From Locusta migratoria (taxonomy: Eukaryota; Arthropoda; Insecta; Orthoptera; Acrididae), in assembly GCA_026315105.1 (NCBI GenBank), contig CM048745.1:754189506-754253505 (forward strand): a stretch of DNA of 64,000 nucleotides, given 5' to 3'. Of this stretch, positions 1 to 11,090 are shown piece after piece. A program made the translations under genes and the position numbers. The notes under the pieces are model-generated. The model did no database searches and was not told where the DNA came from. It saw nothing but the letters and a program-made list of their open reading frames with translations. How positions within the stretch are numbered: the first letter of the stretch is position 1; every line of letters starts with the position of its first letter.

Positions 1-249
1 CATCCGCTTTTTAGAGCAGACACACCAGCTAGTCGACCTAAGTCCAAAAGAAATTTTCTGAACACGAACATTGAGCCGCCAGAAATCTGGATATCGGTGA
101 ACGGGATTAGAATTTGGTGTAGCACTTGTCAAGTCAGATCCATCAAAATGGGACATTATGAACTTGAGAGTGGTGAGAAATAGACGATGGAGAACAGAAG
201 AAAACGCTTCAATTGTCCATCTAAATTCCGAGGATTTATAGTTCTCAAG

Positions 250-1811
250 AGAAAATGATATCAAAGTAGCCCGTATACTAGTGACAGAACACAATCAATA
301 CTTTCACTACGCGAAAGAATCGGTGTTGTGACTGATAGCAGTTCTGCTAAAGCAGAATTGGTAAACACAGCTTTCCGAAATTCCTTCATCAAAGAAGTCG
401 AAGCAAGTACTCCAGAATACGAATCAAGAACAGCTGCCAACATGCGTAATTTAGAGTATTAAAGCAACTTCAATCACTTAACAGAGAGAAGTCTCCCGCT
501 CCCCATTGTATACCAATTACGTTCCTTTCAAAGTATGCTGATGCAATAGCCCCGTACCTATGTATCATATACAATCGCTCACTCAACGAAAGATCCGTAC
601 CCAAAGACTGTAAACCAATATTCAAGAAAGGCTATAGGATTAATTGGTAAAATTAAGGCCTGTATCACTGACGTCGGTTTACAGCAGGATTTTAGAACAG
701 ATACTTTCCTCAAACATTAGAAACTACCTCGAAGAGGACGACCTATTGACCCATAGTCAACACGCATTCGGAAAGCATCATTCTTGTGACACACAACTAT
801 CTCTTTACTCACATGAAGTGATGAGTGCTATCGACAATGGATCGCAATTCGAACGTATTTGTAGATTTCCGGAAGGCCTCTGACACTGTAGGTCAGAAGC
901 GTTTTCCAATCGATTTGTGCGCTTATGGGATATCGCAACAGTTGTGCGATTGGATTCTCGATTTCCTGTCAGAAAGAAGACAGTACGTAGTAACTGACGA
1001 AAAGTCGTCGAGTAGAACAAAAGTGGTATCTGGCGTTCCACAGGGAAGTGTTAGAGGGCCTCTGCTGGTCCTAATATTTATAAACTATTTGGGAGATGAT
1101 AGTTAGCAGACCATGCTGTCATTTATCGGTTACTAAGATCGCTAGAATATCAAAAGCGACTGTAAATAAATAAATAAAAATAAAGATAATACAAGTTTTA
1201 AGATATCTGCAGGGTGTAGAACTTTACAGTTGACCCTTAATAATTATTATGAATTCATGCACATGAACAGTAAAAGAAATCCGTGTACACGATAAATCAT
1301 TCAAATCTACAGGTCGAAAATGCAACTAAATACCTAGAAAAAACAATTGCGAAAAACTTAAATAATGGAAATAACACAAAGAAAGTATTGTAGGGAAGGC
1401 GGAAAAAAGGCACTTGGAAGATGCAATAGTTCTACTAAAGAAATTGCCTGCACTACACTTGTGCGTCCTATTTTGGAGTATTGCTGTGCATGTGGGATCC
1501 CCAGAAAGTGGAACTGACGGACGATATAAAGTTGAGAGAAGGGCAGCTCGTTTTGTATTATCGCGATATAGAAGAGAGAGTGTCACGAAAATACTGCACG
1601 AATAGGGAGTGGAAGTCATTAAAACAAAGGCGTTATTCATTACGGTGATATTTATTTGCAAAATTTCTTTCATCAACTTTATCTTCAGAATGCGAACATA
1701 TTTTGTTAGCACTCACCTACATAGGGAGACATGATCATCACAGTAAAATAATAGAAATCAGGTCGAAAACGGGGAGATTTAGGGTTCACTTTTTCCCGCG
1801 CGCTATTAACC
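250..1811 (+). mobile_element. CR1/Jockey-like LINE (family L-A), decayed copy 1
   Basis: Reverse-transcriptase ORF of a non-LTR retrotransposon, broken by many stops and frameshifts. In translation one can follow the linker before RT (about 290-470), then a stretch like 'IYNRSL..PIFKKG' (about 560-640), 'LRPVSLTSVYSRILEQ' (650-700), an A block degraded to 'FVDFRKASDTVGQKR' (860-905), the B block 'SGVPQGSVRGPLL' (1028-1068), and a C-terminal region with 'RAARFVLSRYR' near 1545-1575. The same family recurs at 45385, 53217 and 56456 with better preservation, which lets the frames be matched. Its 3' end continues after two insertions at 2921-3015. No intact ORF. The family assignment is by motif pattern only; the exact clade (CR1, L2, Jockey) is uncertain. 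Confidence 0.8.
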
Positions 1812-2009
1812 AAATGTTCAAATGTTTGTAGAGCTTATGGTACTTAACTACGGGGTTCTCAGTCCCTAAACTTACAAACTACTTACGAATTAGCTAACAC
1901 TAAGGATGGCACAAATATTTATTCCCGAGGGGGGATTCGAACCCCCGATCGTAGTGGCCGTGCAGACCGTGACTGGAGCGCCTCAGTCCCCTCGGCCACC
2001 GCGGCCGGC
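1812..2009 (-). mobile_element. S1a SINE copy 1
   Basis: tRNA-derived SINE in reverse orientation. The head has a type-II-tRNA-like A box (TGGCCGAGGGG) and a B box around GGTTCGAATCC; the tail ends in CAAACATTTGAAC. An 11-bp TSD (CGCTATTAACC) lies at 1801-1811 and 2010-2020. The TSD includes the first bases of the piggyBac-like element, so this SINE landed after it. Confidence 0.92.
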
Positions 2010-2018
2010 CGCTATTAA

Positions 2019-2916
2019 CCCTTTCCTGCCCAAATTATCAAATATTCGAGCATATAACTTCATATTTGAATAGTTTACTACCAGAGTGAATAAAAGCGCA
2101 TTAGTGTATTCACACATTTTTGTTTTCCTTTTTTTCACGTAAAAAATATAAAATAAACAAAGGTCAAAAATTGGACTTCAAAACCAAGAGAAGGTAATGT
2201 AGTCCGGAGACATTATGAAATGCTTATCTCTGTTAACAAAGGATTTACTTGCAAGAAACAGACAGCAGAATTTTTATATCGAAATGCCATTTTAGATATT
2301 GATAGAAAGGGGGGGAAAGCACACAGTAGCTATCCCTGAACCGTATTCATATTTCGTATTTCATAAACAAAACAAAATTACAACCATTTATTACTGACAC
2401 CTAGCAACAAAGCAAACTACAAAAATAGCATGCACAAAATGCCTTTGTGACACCGTCAGTACTAAAATTTTCTAGGTACAGTTTTGAACACTGTGTAAAT
2501 AAAAAAAGCCCTATTCATTGAATAATATGAGTTTCAATTGGCTAAGTGTCTCTTCGTGACTCCAAAACTCCCCTGACGAAATCCTGGCATGAGATAGTCC
2601 GTTGTTCACTGCTGTTTGAGAGGAGTGAGACTGAACAATCTCGGACAGAGAGTGTTTCATATGATACATCAGAGGGACACTAAAGTCCCGTCAGGAATAC
2701 ACGTCAGATATCATATTTCACTTTGATCAAAATATGCACGGGTGTACTGCCGGTCTATAGTGTCCGTTGTGCCCGTTGGACACTATAGACCGGCAGTACA
2801 CCCGTGGATATTTTGATCATCAAATACGCCGGGAGAAACTGAAGAATCATATTTCACTTTGTTTCATGTCGCTGTAAATGGGCTGGGACTTTTAAGTCCC
2901 GTCGGGCAGGAAAGGG
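2019..2916. mobile_element. piggyBac-like non-autonomous element
   Basis: A 898-bp element with perfect 13-bp terminal inverted repeats (CCCTTTCCTGCCC at 2019-2031, its complement at 2904-2916). It is flanked by TTAA (2015-2018) and TTAT (2917-2920), as expected of piggyBac-type TTAA insertion with one later substitution. It sits inside the L-A LINE, whose sequence resumes at 2921. No coding sequence is visible. It carries a 42-bp-armed hairpin at 2724-2819. Confidence 0.8.
2724..2819. repeat. near-perfect hairpin, 42-bp arms
   Basis: Arms 2724-2765 and 2778-2819 are complementary almost throughout, with a 12-nt loop (GTTGTGCCCGTT). Both arms contain GTGTACTGCCGGTCTATAG or its complement. 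Such a transcript would fold into a long stem. It lies inside the piggyBac-like element. Confidence 0.85.
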
Positions 2917-2920
2917 TTAT

Positions 2921-3015
2921 AGAATGTAACTGGAGTGAAATATCATAAAATCGGTTCGATGAACCCTCTGCCATGCACTACAATGTGACCTGCACAGTAT
3001 TTATGTAGATGTAGT
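2921..3015 (+). mobile_element. 3' end of L-A LINE copy 1
   Basis: Matches the 3' terminus seen in the copies at 46560-46637 and 57830-57898: GGTTCGATGAACCCTCTGCC, then the tail rich in GTAGATGTAG. It completes copy 1 after the SINE and piggyBac-like insertions. Confidence 0.75.
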
Positions 3016-3290
3016 GGATTGTAAACCTTTGCTCTCAATTTGAAATCTGGACAAGAGAAGGCAAATAAATGTGCCGGGCAGTAAGGTCTTTGTTTTGCGC
3101 TGCCTTTGCGTGTTGCACGTAGAAACGGCGACAAAAAGCAGTTATCAGGCTGGCAGCAGGTCGCAGCGTTGCAGCAGTCCGGCCCCAGCGCGTGGGCGGA
3201 GACACGCTCTCGTGGGTCGGGAAGCGCGCCGACCACCCGCCCGCCAGGCCTCGTAGCGTGGCACACGCCGCAACGCCGCCCGGGGTCTGC
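3016..3290. other. GC-rich stretch, no gene recognised
   Basis: Markedly GC-rich and CpG-containing (strongest 3120-3290) compared with its AT-rich surroundings. Short open frames exist on both strands but none shows a known motif or codon pattern. Could be an old repeat or a former CpG island. Confidence 0.4.
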
Positions 3291-3373
3291 TACAGTAGGG
3301 CACCTGTGTATAGACGGGCATGCGCATCAATTTCTGCTGTAGCGGCAGCTCCCGCCGCCATTTTGGTTCCAAA

Positions 3374-3573
3374 AATTCTAATTCAAATGTTTGTAAAGCG
3401 CATGGGACTTAACTACGGGGTCATCAGTCCCTAAACTTACAAACTACTTACGAACTACTTACGAACTAGGACGGCACAAATATCCATGCCCGAGGGGGGA
3501 TTGGAACCCCCGACCGTAGTGGCCGTGCAGACCGTGACTGGAGCGCCTCGGTCCCCTCGGCCACCGCGGCCGG
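3374..3573 (-). mobile_element. S1a SINE copy 2
   Basis: Complete copy with the GCCGGCCGCGG head at its right end. A 15-bp TSD (CATTTTGGTTCCAAA) lies at 3359-3373 and 3574-3588. Confidence 0.93.
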
Positions 3574-4087
3574 CATTTTGGTTCCAAATGGTGATAGCGT
3601 GAGCATGTGGAAGGCGGAGTTTTTCTGCTGTTATTGCTTTTAACGTCGCTTGTTTCATTTCTAATACACATACCAAAAAGGAAATATATATTTGTATCAA
3701 AAATTACTCTCGTCGTAATAAGTTATTGTAATATGGTTTGACAAATCATTAAATATGTTTTCTGGTATTTGACCACCTGGGTGTGTATTGTGGGCAACTC
3801 TTTCGCATTCGACAGTTCACATTTATGGAGTACCACATGCACTACCAAAGCTGCGCTAACATGCAAGAAATCTCCGTTTTCGAACGCCATAAATTTGCTC
3901 CAGAATAGGCCTACACTCTCAGGTTGCTACTCTTTTTACGACGTATTTTTCAGAATTCATATAAAATCCTTTTACAATGCACAAAATATATCACCACAAT
4001 AAACTTGGATGCAGTAAAAGACTGATATATACGAGATATTTTAATTTGTCATTTAACAATTTACTTTCTCATTGGTCAATTTTACAT

Positions 4088-4330
4088 ACGTACTCGGCGG
4101 CGTAGTGTACTGATGTTGACAACGACCTTTGAATGTTCTTTGCAAACTCGAACAGGTAGAATGAGAGAAAATAATTTTTCATGTTTACCATCTTCTTGTA
4201 TGTACACTTCTCCGGTCAGTAAATTAATTATCCTCCTAAAGCGAACATTCTCTTGCCAAAATTAGCAAATTACACCGCCGATGCTGTAACTAAAATTAAC
4301 ATCGCAGAAGCTGTAACTAAAATTGACATC
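4088..4330. mobile_element. MITE family M, copy 1
   Basis: Left end reads GGCGGCGTAGTGTACTGATG, followed by an inner part with GGTCAGTAAATTAATTATCC shared with copies at 14923, 20188 and 20715. Its right end is expanded into short direct repeats containing GCTGTAACTAAAATT (4283-4345). No coding sequence. Confidence 0.6.
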
Positions 4331-4842
4331 GCAGTAGCTTCAAACATCGTTACGAGGGGTATGAGCCATTATAACTAGTAAAAAACAGTGTGCATCATTT
4401 AAAAGTAATTAGTATTGTTATTGTCTAAATGTTGCTACTGTATTAGTGCAAATCCTTCGCTGAAAAAAAAAATAAAAAAAAGTGTCGAAGCCTGTCGTTT
4501 ATAACGTGTCGAAATTGTGCATAGCTACAAATAAGTCAACCCAAATCAAAGTCAACCCACCTCGCATAGTTTTGAACACCTTATTGGTATCCATTTGTCA
4601 CGACGAAAATTTATTAACCATAATTTACACCCTTCAGAATTCATTGGAAACATAAAAGGAAACCAAAACCATTTTCTGAACGATTAGAACAATTCGGAGC
4701 TGCACAGCCCACCATGCTGAAAGCTTATTGACTGTCCTATTCTACAATCACGCGTCGAAGCGAAGGAACAAAAATGGCGGATGCGCATGTCCGTCTATAT
4801 CCAGGTGCCCTATGCTGAATCACGCGTTTGTGCTCCTCCGGG

Positions 4843-5042
4843 GCCGGCCGCGGTGGCCGAGGAGACTGAGGCGCTCCAGTCACGGTCTGCACGGCCACAA
4901 CGGTCGGGGGTTCGAATCCCCCCTCGGGCATGGATATTTGTGCCGTCCTTAGTATAAGGTAGTTGATAAGTAGTTTGTAAGTTTAGGGACTGATGACCCC
5001 GTAGTTAAGTCCCATAGACTCTACAAACATTTGAACATTTTT
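4843..5042 (+). mobile_element. S1a SINE copy 3
   Basis: Full-length forward copy with A box (TGGCCGAGGAG), B box (GGTTCGAATCC) and the conserved tail. TSD TGCTCCTCCGGG (4831-4842) and TGCTCTTCCGGG (5043-5054) differ at one base. Confidence 0.92.
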
Positions 5043-5100
5043 TGCTCTTCCGGGTGGATAAATGTCTTTCATCCTATCTACCGTCAGCGGCCCGTTGCCT

Positions 5101-6670
5101 GTGGTGTTGTTGTTGTGGTCTTCAGTCCGCAGACTGGTTTGATGCAGCTCTCCAAGCTACCCTGTCCTGTGCAAGTCTCTTCATCTGAGAATAAGTTCGA
5201 CTACATCCTTTTGAATCTGTTTACTGTATTCTTACCTCGGCCTCACTCTACGATTTTTGCCCCACACTCTTCCTTCTAATGCTAAGTTGACAATTCCTTG
5301 ATGTCTCAGAATATGTTCCACCAATCTATCCCTTCTCTTAGTCAGGATATGCCAGAAAATACTTCTCTCCCTAATTCGGTTAAGCACCTCCTCATTAGTT
5401 ATGTGATCTATCCATCTAATTTTCATCATTGGTTTGTAGCACCATATTTAAAAAGCTTCTATCATCTTTATATCTGAACTCCTTATCGTCCACGTTTCAC
5501 TCCCATACAGTGCTACACTCCAGACAAATGCTTTCAGAAAGGACTTCCTGAAATTTAAATTAATATTGGATGTTAACAAGTTTCGCTTCTTTAAAAACAC
5601 TTTTTCTTCCCATAGCCATTCTGCATTTTATGTCTGCTCTACTTCGGCCATCAGAAGTTATCTTGGTACCCAAATAACAAAACTCATCCACCACTTATCA
5701 TTGTCTCATTACCTAATCTAATTCCTTCAGAACCGCCTTATTTTCTAACATTACATTCCATTACCATCGTTTTACTCTTGTTAATGTTCACCTTAGATCT
5801 TCCTTTCAAGACACTGTCCATTCCATTCAGTTCCTCTTCCATATCCTTTGGAGTCTCTGACAAAATTACAATGTCATCGGTAAACACAAAGTTTTTATTT
5901 CTTCTCCCTGAAAGTTAATTCCCTCTCCAAATTCCTCTCTGAAGTCCTTCACTGCTTGCTCAATGTACAGATTAAAGAACACTAAGGAAAGGCTACAGCC
6001 CTGTCTTACTCCCTTCCCAACCTCTGCCACCCTTTCTTGTCCTTCGACTCTAATAACTCCTTTCTGGTTTTAGTACAGGTTGAATATAACTCTTCGTTCC
6101 CTATAATTTACCCCTGATACCTACATAATTTGAAAAAGTGTATTCCAGTCGACATTGTCAAAAGCTTTCTCCAAATCTACAAACGCTAAAAACGTAGGTT
6201 CCCCTTTCCTTAGCCTCTCTTCTAAGATAAGTCGTAATGTGAGAATTGCCTCCCGTGTTCCTACATTTCTCCTAAATCCAAACTGATCTTCTCCGAGGTC
6301 GGATTCCACAAGTTTTTCCATTAGTCTGTAAATAATTCGTTTTAGTGTTTTGCACCCTTGACTTATTAAACTGATAGTTCTGTAATTTTTACATTTGTCT
6401 GCGCTTTCTTTCTTTGTAATTGGAATTAAAATATTCTTCTTGAAGTCTGATGGTATTTTCCATACATCTTGCATACCAGGTGGAACACTTTTTTCATGAC
6501 TGGCTCTCCCAACGATATCAGCAGTTCAGACGGAATATCATCTACTCATGGACCTTGTTTCGACTCACTTCCCTCAGCGCTCGGTCAAATTCCTCTCGCA
6601 GTATCATATCTCCTATCTCATCTTGCTCCTCTTCGTTTCCTTTTTTAGAATACTGCCTTCAAGTTCATTT
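5101..6670 (-). mobile_element. RTE-like LINE, 3' half
   Basis: Minus-strand reverse transcriptase of an RTE-type non-LTR element. The clearest frame (6121-6474) reads NYRTISLISQGCKTLKRI, then DQFGFRRNVGTREAI and FLAFVDLEKAFDNVDW (RT block A). Downstream, reading leftward, decayed frames show pieces such as 'MKIRWIDHITNEEVLNRI' (5375-5429) and the C-terminus 'DRVAWRAASNQSAD' near 5125-5170. The element ends in a short ACAAC-rich 3' tail at 5101-5120. The 5' half with the endonuclease is missing, as usual for 5'-truncated retrotransposition. Many stops; not functional. Confidence 0.8.
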
Positions 6671-7307
6671 TCTGTGGTACAGGCTGGTTAACAACGTACT
6701 ACAGACCAGTCAGAGGCTAGCAGACATTCACTTCCTTCCTTCTGTTTCCAGTTTCCTGTTTCCTGTTTCTAGTTTCGCTGGGTGTCCACTGTGTGGGGCC
6801 TCACCCGAAGGACGGTGGCCCTGATAATGGCACAACACCTCCGAATTTTGCCAGTGGAATGGTTCACCATGCCCGACATAAAAACCCAGACCGAGCACCA
6901 GATCAAACTCTACCGTCTGACTGGACGTGGAGTTTGACTTACCCCTGGGCTGTCATGAACGGTTCGTTTGGACACTATCAGGAACAGTTTACCAACTTAC
7001 TGTCAGCGGCATTTGTTCATGGCTATCAACGCATCCTCAGTCGCTAATGGCACCTGCGTCAAATCACTAGTTTCTTCCAGTTTGTATGTCTTGTCTTCCC
7101 TTTCAACAGTCTCCCTTCTTTCTTGTCATTTGGCTAATTCTTCACCTTTTGTGGGTACCTGTGTCTGGGAGTAAGGCTCTTTTGTAACTATAAGTTGAAT
7201 TTTGTTTTTCCTTAAAATTCCTCCTGGGAGCTTGTCTTTCGTTTCACAGTCGTTCGTTTTGCGGTTGAGCATCTTATTTGTGTTTTGATTTCGCCAGTCC
7301 TCATTTA
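6671..7307. other. unrecognised region
   Basis: Contains a short tract of TTTCCTGTTTCCTG-type repeats (6745-6775) and an 84-codon open frame (6793-7047, plus) rich in Pro/His that I do not recognise. Nothing else supportable. Confidence 0.3.
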
Positions 7308-7317
7308 GTAACTGGCT

Positions 7318-7517
7318 GCCGCGCGGGACTAGCCGAGCGCTCAGGAGCGCCACGTTGCGGATCGCGCGGCCTCCCGCGTCGGAGGTTTGAATCCTTCCTC
7401 GGGCATGGATGTGTATGTTGTCCTTAGATTTGGTTTAACCTACTTTAAGTAGTTTGTAAGACTAGGGACCAATGACCAACGTAGTTTGGTCCCATAGAAT
7501 TACAAACATTTGATTTT
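7318..7517 (+). mobile_element. S1c SINE copy 4
   Basis: Head differs from S1a: GCCGCGCGGGACTAGCCGAG, then GGTTTGAATCC as B box; the tail (TTTGTAAG..GACCAATGACC..CAAACATTTG) is shared with the other S1 SINEs. TSD GTAACTGGCT at 7308-7317 and 7518-7527. Confidence 0.9.
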
Positions 7518-7527
7518 GTAACTGGCT

Positions 7528-8245
7528 CTCGAGTGTTTTACGAGACAGTCATTGCAATTTTCACTCTGTTTTTTCTTTATTTCACCCGAATTGTGTTTTC
7601 TTTGCCACTCTTCACGTACGTGTGAGATGCACGTAGTTCAGTGAGAGCCCGGTAGATGTCAATTTAGTCGCTTAGCACGCTACGAGCTACTGAATTCGAT
7701 TTCCCTCGTGCTCATTCGAACAAGCCATGCTCGAAATGCCTGATCGTGAACTCTCAGAAAGTGGAAAAATCTATTTTTCCGATTTTCATGATTTAAAAAC
7801 TCTTGAAGGAACAGAAGACTACGCCACATCATTCCGTGACTGGACATTGCATAGACACAGTCACCTGGTGAGCGTGTTCTCTTGATGTTTACAGGCGTTT
7901 CCATCCCTTCTGGATGAACACTGTCATCAGAAACACATTCCCGTCGTCTCAAACTTGCGAATCAGTTCTTGATTCTTAGCTGACCTGCACCGGTTGCCTT
8001 CAGATTCAACTCGGTCGCAGACTTCTTTAGAGCCGCAATTGCTTGCACAGTAGACGTTCATAAGCGTTGCACGCTATACCGTGACATTTTCACGTACAAA
8101 TGACAGACAATAAGGTGTGTGCACATAGGCATATGCCCCGCCGCCAAACGTGCAGTATGAACGTACTAACGCAAACCGTTCGGCGGTTTTGACGATTTTA
8201 TTTCTTTACCGATCAAATATCAAATATTAAAAGCTCTGAATAACC
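7528..8245. other. no recognisable feature
   Basis: A 90-codon minus-strand open frame (7680-7952) shows no known motif. I see no repeat structure or RNA gene here. Confidence 0.3.
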
Positions 8246-8249
8246 GGCC

Positions 8250-8350
8250 ATCACCAATTGGTATTTTTCGTGATCTTTTAAAGGCCTTTGATTGTGTAAA
8301 TCATGGAATTCTTCTAGATAAACTTAATCATTATGGTATATAAGGAACTC
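8250..8350 (+). mobile_element. LINE RT block-A fragment (L-B-like)
   Basis: Translates to 'FRDLLKAFDCVNHGILLDK' and 'LNHYGI' before a stop, the A block of a CR1/Jockey-like RT resembling the copy at 22850-22925. Only about 100 bp survives. Confidence 0.65.
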
Positions 8351-8457
8351 ATTATTCGTTGGGGCGATCTGGAATTGTTTAATAACAGGTTTGCATCCAA
8401 GATCGCTTTCTTCATTCATTAGATTACAGGTTGCGGCGTCTTCAGACCTAATACATC

Positions 8458-8461
<4 letters not shown>

Positions 8462-8495
<34 letters not shown>
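8462..8495. repeat. poly(T) tract, 34 nt
   Basis: Uninterrupted run of T; probably the poly(A) tail of a retroposed sequence on the minus strand whose body (8496-9000) I cannot identify. Confidence 0.7.
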
Positions 8496-8500
<5 letters not shown>

Positions 8501-9009
8501 ATGAAGTGCAATACATAATAGCAACAAAAAATTTATCTATCTAGAAATATACGGTTATATATCCGTAGTAATCTTATATGAAATCCTTGCTATTATAACA
8601 ATTATTTACATAGTAAAACAGTGTACATCCACATTGATGTGTCATCAACATAAAATTTTGAAGTCAACAATAAAACATCAGAAACCATCTTTCTTATGGT
8701 CTTAGCCAGAGGCACTTCAGAAGCCAAGTTCACCAAGTTCAATACTGACTGAAGTCAAATTCTATACTGACTGTTAGGTGGGAAGCCATAGACAAAGATG
8801 TTAAATGCACAGTAGAATATATTACATTATGGTCTTTGCCCTGCAAGGCAGTCGTAAACGATCTTTTAAAACAATATACAATAAATGCCATTATATACCA
8901 ATTACATGAAGTACTACTTTATACATTGAATGTCATATATATACAATTTGTATGAAGTACTGTGCTAAGCACCATAGAGTATGAGGTGCTATGTCAGGTA
9001 AGAAACATA

Positions 9010-9836
9010 GAATTAAGTACCATGTCAAGTGATCTACAAGAAATTTAAAATAATTTTTTTAACAAAAAAAATGTTCAAATGTTTGTAAAGCTTATGGGAC
9101 TTAACTACGGGGTCATCAGTCCCTAAACTTACAAACTACTTATGAACTACTTACGAACTAGGACGGCACAAATATCCATGCCCGAGGGGGGATTCGAACC
9201 CCCGACCGTAGTGGCCATGCTGACCGTGACTGGAGCGCCTCAGTCACCTCGGCTTTTTTTAACATTTAAAAAGTTTTAAAACCAGATTACATATGAGCAA
9301 GTATTCCCTGGTAAATAGTTCCCATGTGAAATGAAATAGACTGGATAGTGTGTGTTAACCACATTCTACCCTTTGTGTGGCACTTAACGGCAAAATAAAA
9401 CTATATGTATAGATTACTGGTAAGTGGGTGTATTATACTTTTGATGTCAATACTAGATATGGTACATAAGTAGTTACTATGGTGTCTGTACTTGACCCGA
9501 GATGCTAGTAGACCATGCCCTACTTCTTATACATGCTAGATAGACGACACAAAATATTGCACTTTATGGGATACTATGCCTCATATAGAGTCCATCTGGG
9601 ACAATAGCATATACACGCACTTAACAGTAATCTATACATACAGTCTTATTTTGCCGTTGACTGCCACATAAAGGGTAGAATGTGGTTAACACACTCTATC
9701 CAGTCTGTTTCATTTCACATGGAAACTATTTTCCAGGGAATACTAGTACATATGTAATCTGGTTATAAAACTTTTTAAATGTTAAAAAAAATATTTTTAA
9801 TTTCTTGTATATCACTTGACATGGTACTTACTTCTC
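9010..9836. mobile_element. foldback element with SINE in left arm
   Basis: Left arm 9010-9064 plus 9254-9428 is the inverted complement of right arm about 9625-9836. Shared segments include GTACCATGTCAAGTGATCT, TTTAAAAAGTTTTAAAACCAG and GGGTAGAATGTGGTTAACAC. The spacer (about 9430-9620) shows no coding sequence. The S1a SINE at 9065-9253 interrupts only the left arm, so it post-dates the palindrome. Confidence 0.8.
9065..9253 (-). mobile_element. S1a SINE copy 5 (head-trimmed)
   Basis: Lacks the outermost GCCGGCCGCGG of the head. TSD TTTTTTTAACA at 9054-9064 and 9254-9264. Confidence 0.9.
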
Positions 9837-10015
9837 TGAACTGCTTCTATATCCTCGTTTAAACTGATCTGCTGCGGGTCCGAAAGACATGAGCAATACT
9901 CACGACGTGGTCGTACAAACGTTTTATTCGCAGTCTCCTTTACAGATGAAGTACATCTTCCCAAAATTCTCCCAATAAACCGAAGTCGGCTGTTCGCCTT
10001 ACTCACAACTGTCCT
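9837..10015 (-). mobile_element. L-A LINE C-terminal fragment
   Basis: Minus-strand frame reads 'SKANSRLRFIGRILGRC' and 'SLNEDIEAVQRS', homologous to the C-terminal part of the well-preserved L-A copy at 57350-57540 ('KANQRVRFIGRTLKRC', 'GLTEDIERVQRR'). More diverged than the other L-A copies. It abuts the foldback arm directly. Confidence 0.75.
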
Positions 10016-10026
10016 TACATGTCCTT

Positions 10027-10221
10027 GTGACTGATTTGATTCTAAAGATGAAGGAACCACTATGTGGCGTTCGCTTCAGAACTGTTCCAGAGGTTCGACA
10101 GGCAGTAGACCGCTCCATTCGCACCATCAACAGAACATGCTCTTCCAGCCGCATACTACGCCTTCCACATATCTGGCAACGGGTTCTACACAACGCTGGT
10201 GCCTACTTTGAAGGACAGTAA
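10027..10221 (+). pseudogene. possible Tc1/mariner-type transposase C-terminus
   Basis: A 64-codon frame reads 'CGVRFRTVPEVRQAVDRSIR' and ends 'RLPHIWQRVLHNAGAYFEGQ' before a stop. The ending W..V...G.YFEG is typical of insect Tc1/mariner transposase C-termini. No catalytic residues are present in the fragment. Assignment by pattern only. Confidence 0.4.
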
Positions 10222-10500
10222 CAAGAGCTAACAAGTAACGCGTTTGTATCGGTTGTGACTAAATAGTTGCCACTGAGTTCCAACCTTCGTATGAAAAATA
10301 ATAACTCGCTTGATCACCTAGATGACGTCCTGTTCGGTAGTCACTGTGCCATCAAAGAATATCGCACCGATTATTCAGTGACTGGACATTGCGCACCACA
10401 CAAGTCAGCCGGTGAGGGTAAATAGACTTCCCGATCGCGAAATGCGGATTCTGCGCCCCCAAAATGCGCCAATTTTATTTAATGGCGAACTCATTCCATT

Positions 10501-10591
10501 TAAAAAATGTTCATATGTTTGTAAATCTATCGGACAAACTACTTAAACTAAGGTAAACTAACCTAAGGACAACACAAACACCCATGCCCCC
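10501..10591 (-). mobile_element. S1b SINE copy 6, tail only
   Basis: Only the 3' tail part (GTTTGTAAATCTATCGGAC to CACCCATGCCCC) is present; the tRNA-like head is missing. A 9-bp TSD CATTCCATT (10492-10500, 10592-10600) shows it was inserted in this 5'-truncated form. Confidence 0.85.
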
Positions 10592-10600
10592 CATTCCATT

Positions 10601-11090
10601 GAAAGTGGTCTTCGTCACTAAACCAAGTCATCTTTGCATGCACATGCTAATTTCTACCGTGCACTGCGGCCACTAGTGTAGTTTCAATGACCTACCTCAC
10701 TGTTTTCCAACCTGTGCGTTGAGGGCGAGGGGCAGCGCCGTCACAGGAGGAAGTAATCGCACCATAAAATAACTACGGGATCAGTAATACAAAAACTATT
10801 CGTAAGTGAAACATGTTTAATTTTATAATTACGGAGTTCCTTGCGTAACATTCATTATGAATTAAATAAATCATAGATTGTTTCATAGTGCAGCTTTGTT
10901 AATGATGAATAATCCTAAAGTCTGAAAACTGTTTTCAGTAACCAATCGATAGACAAAAGAATTTGATAGAAAAAGTAATTTTTCGAAATAAAGATCTAAT
11001 GCTTTACAAAGTGTTTAACAGTGGAACCTTTCTTAGTGATTATTTCTTAACTCAATGCTCATTTGTTGCAAATTGGTTTAATTGATAACT
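10601..11090. other. no recognisable feature
   Basis: AT-rich, no open frame of note and no repeat detected by eye. Confidence 0.3.

Larger units (their letters stand above)
3293..4817. mobile_element. inverted-repeat DNA element (about 1.5 kb)
   Basis: The sequence around 3297-3329 (TAGGGCACCTG, then TATAGACGGGCATGCGCAT) recurs inverted at 4778-4814, and CCATTTTGGTTCC near 3358-3370 recurs inverted at 4764-4777. Both outer ends read CAG..TAGGGCACCTG going inward. These look like diverged terminal inverted repeats of a non-autonomous DNA transposon. Interior: an S1a SINE (3374-3573), otherwise unrecognised AT-rich sequence (3589-4080), a MITE (4088-4330), and AT-rich DNA to 4760. No transposase seen. 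Confidence 0.55.

Noticed and set aside
3145..3372. Overlapping Arg/Pro-rich ORFs on both strands in the GC-rich stretch
   Set aside because: All frames stay open because of GC content; no motif or splice context.
4737..4952. ORFs with 'MPEGGFEPPTVVAVQTV' or 'RPRWPRGLRRSSHGLHGH' repeated through the window
   Set aside because: These are the S1a SINE head translated; they recur wherever that SINE occurs.
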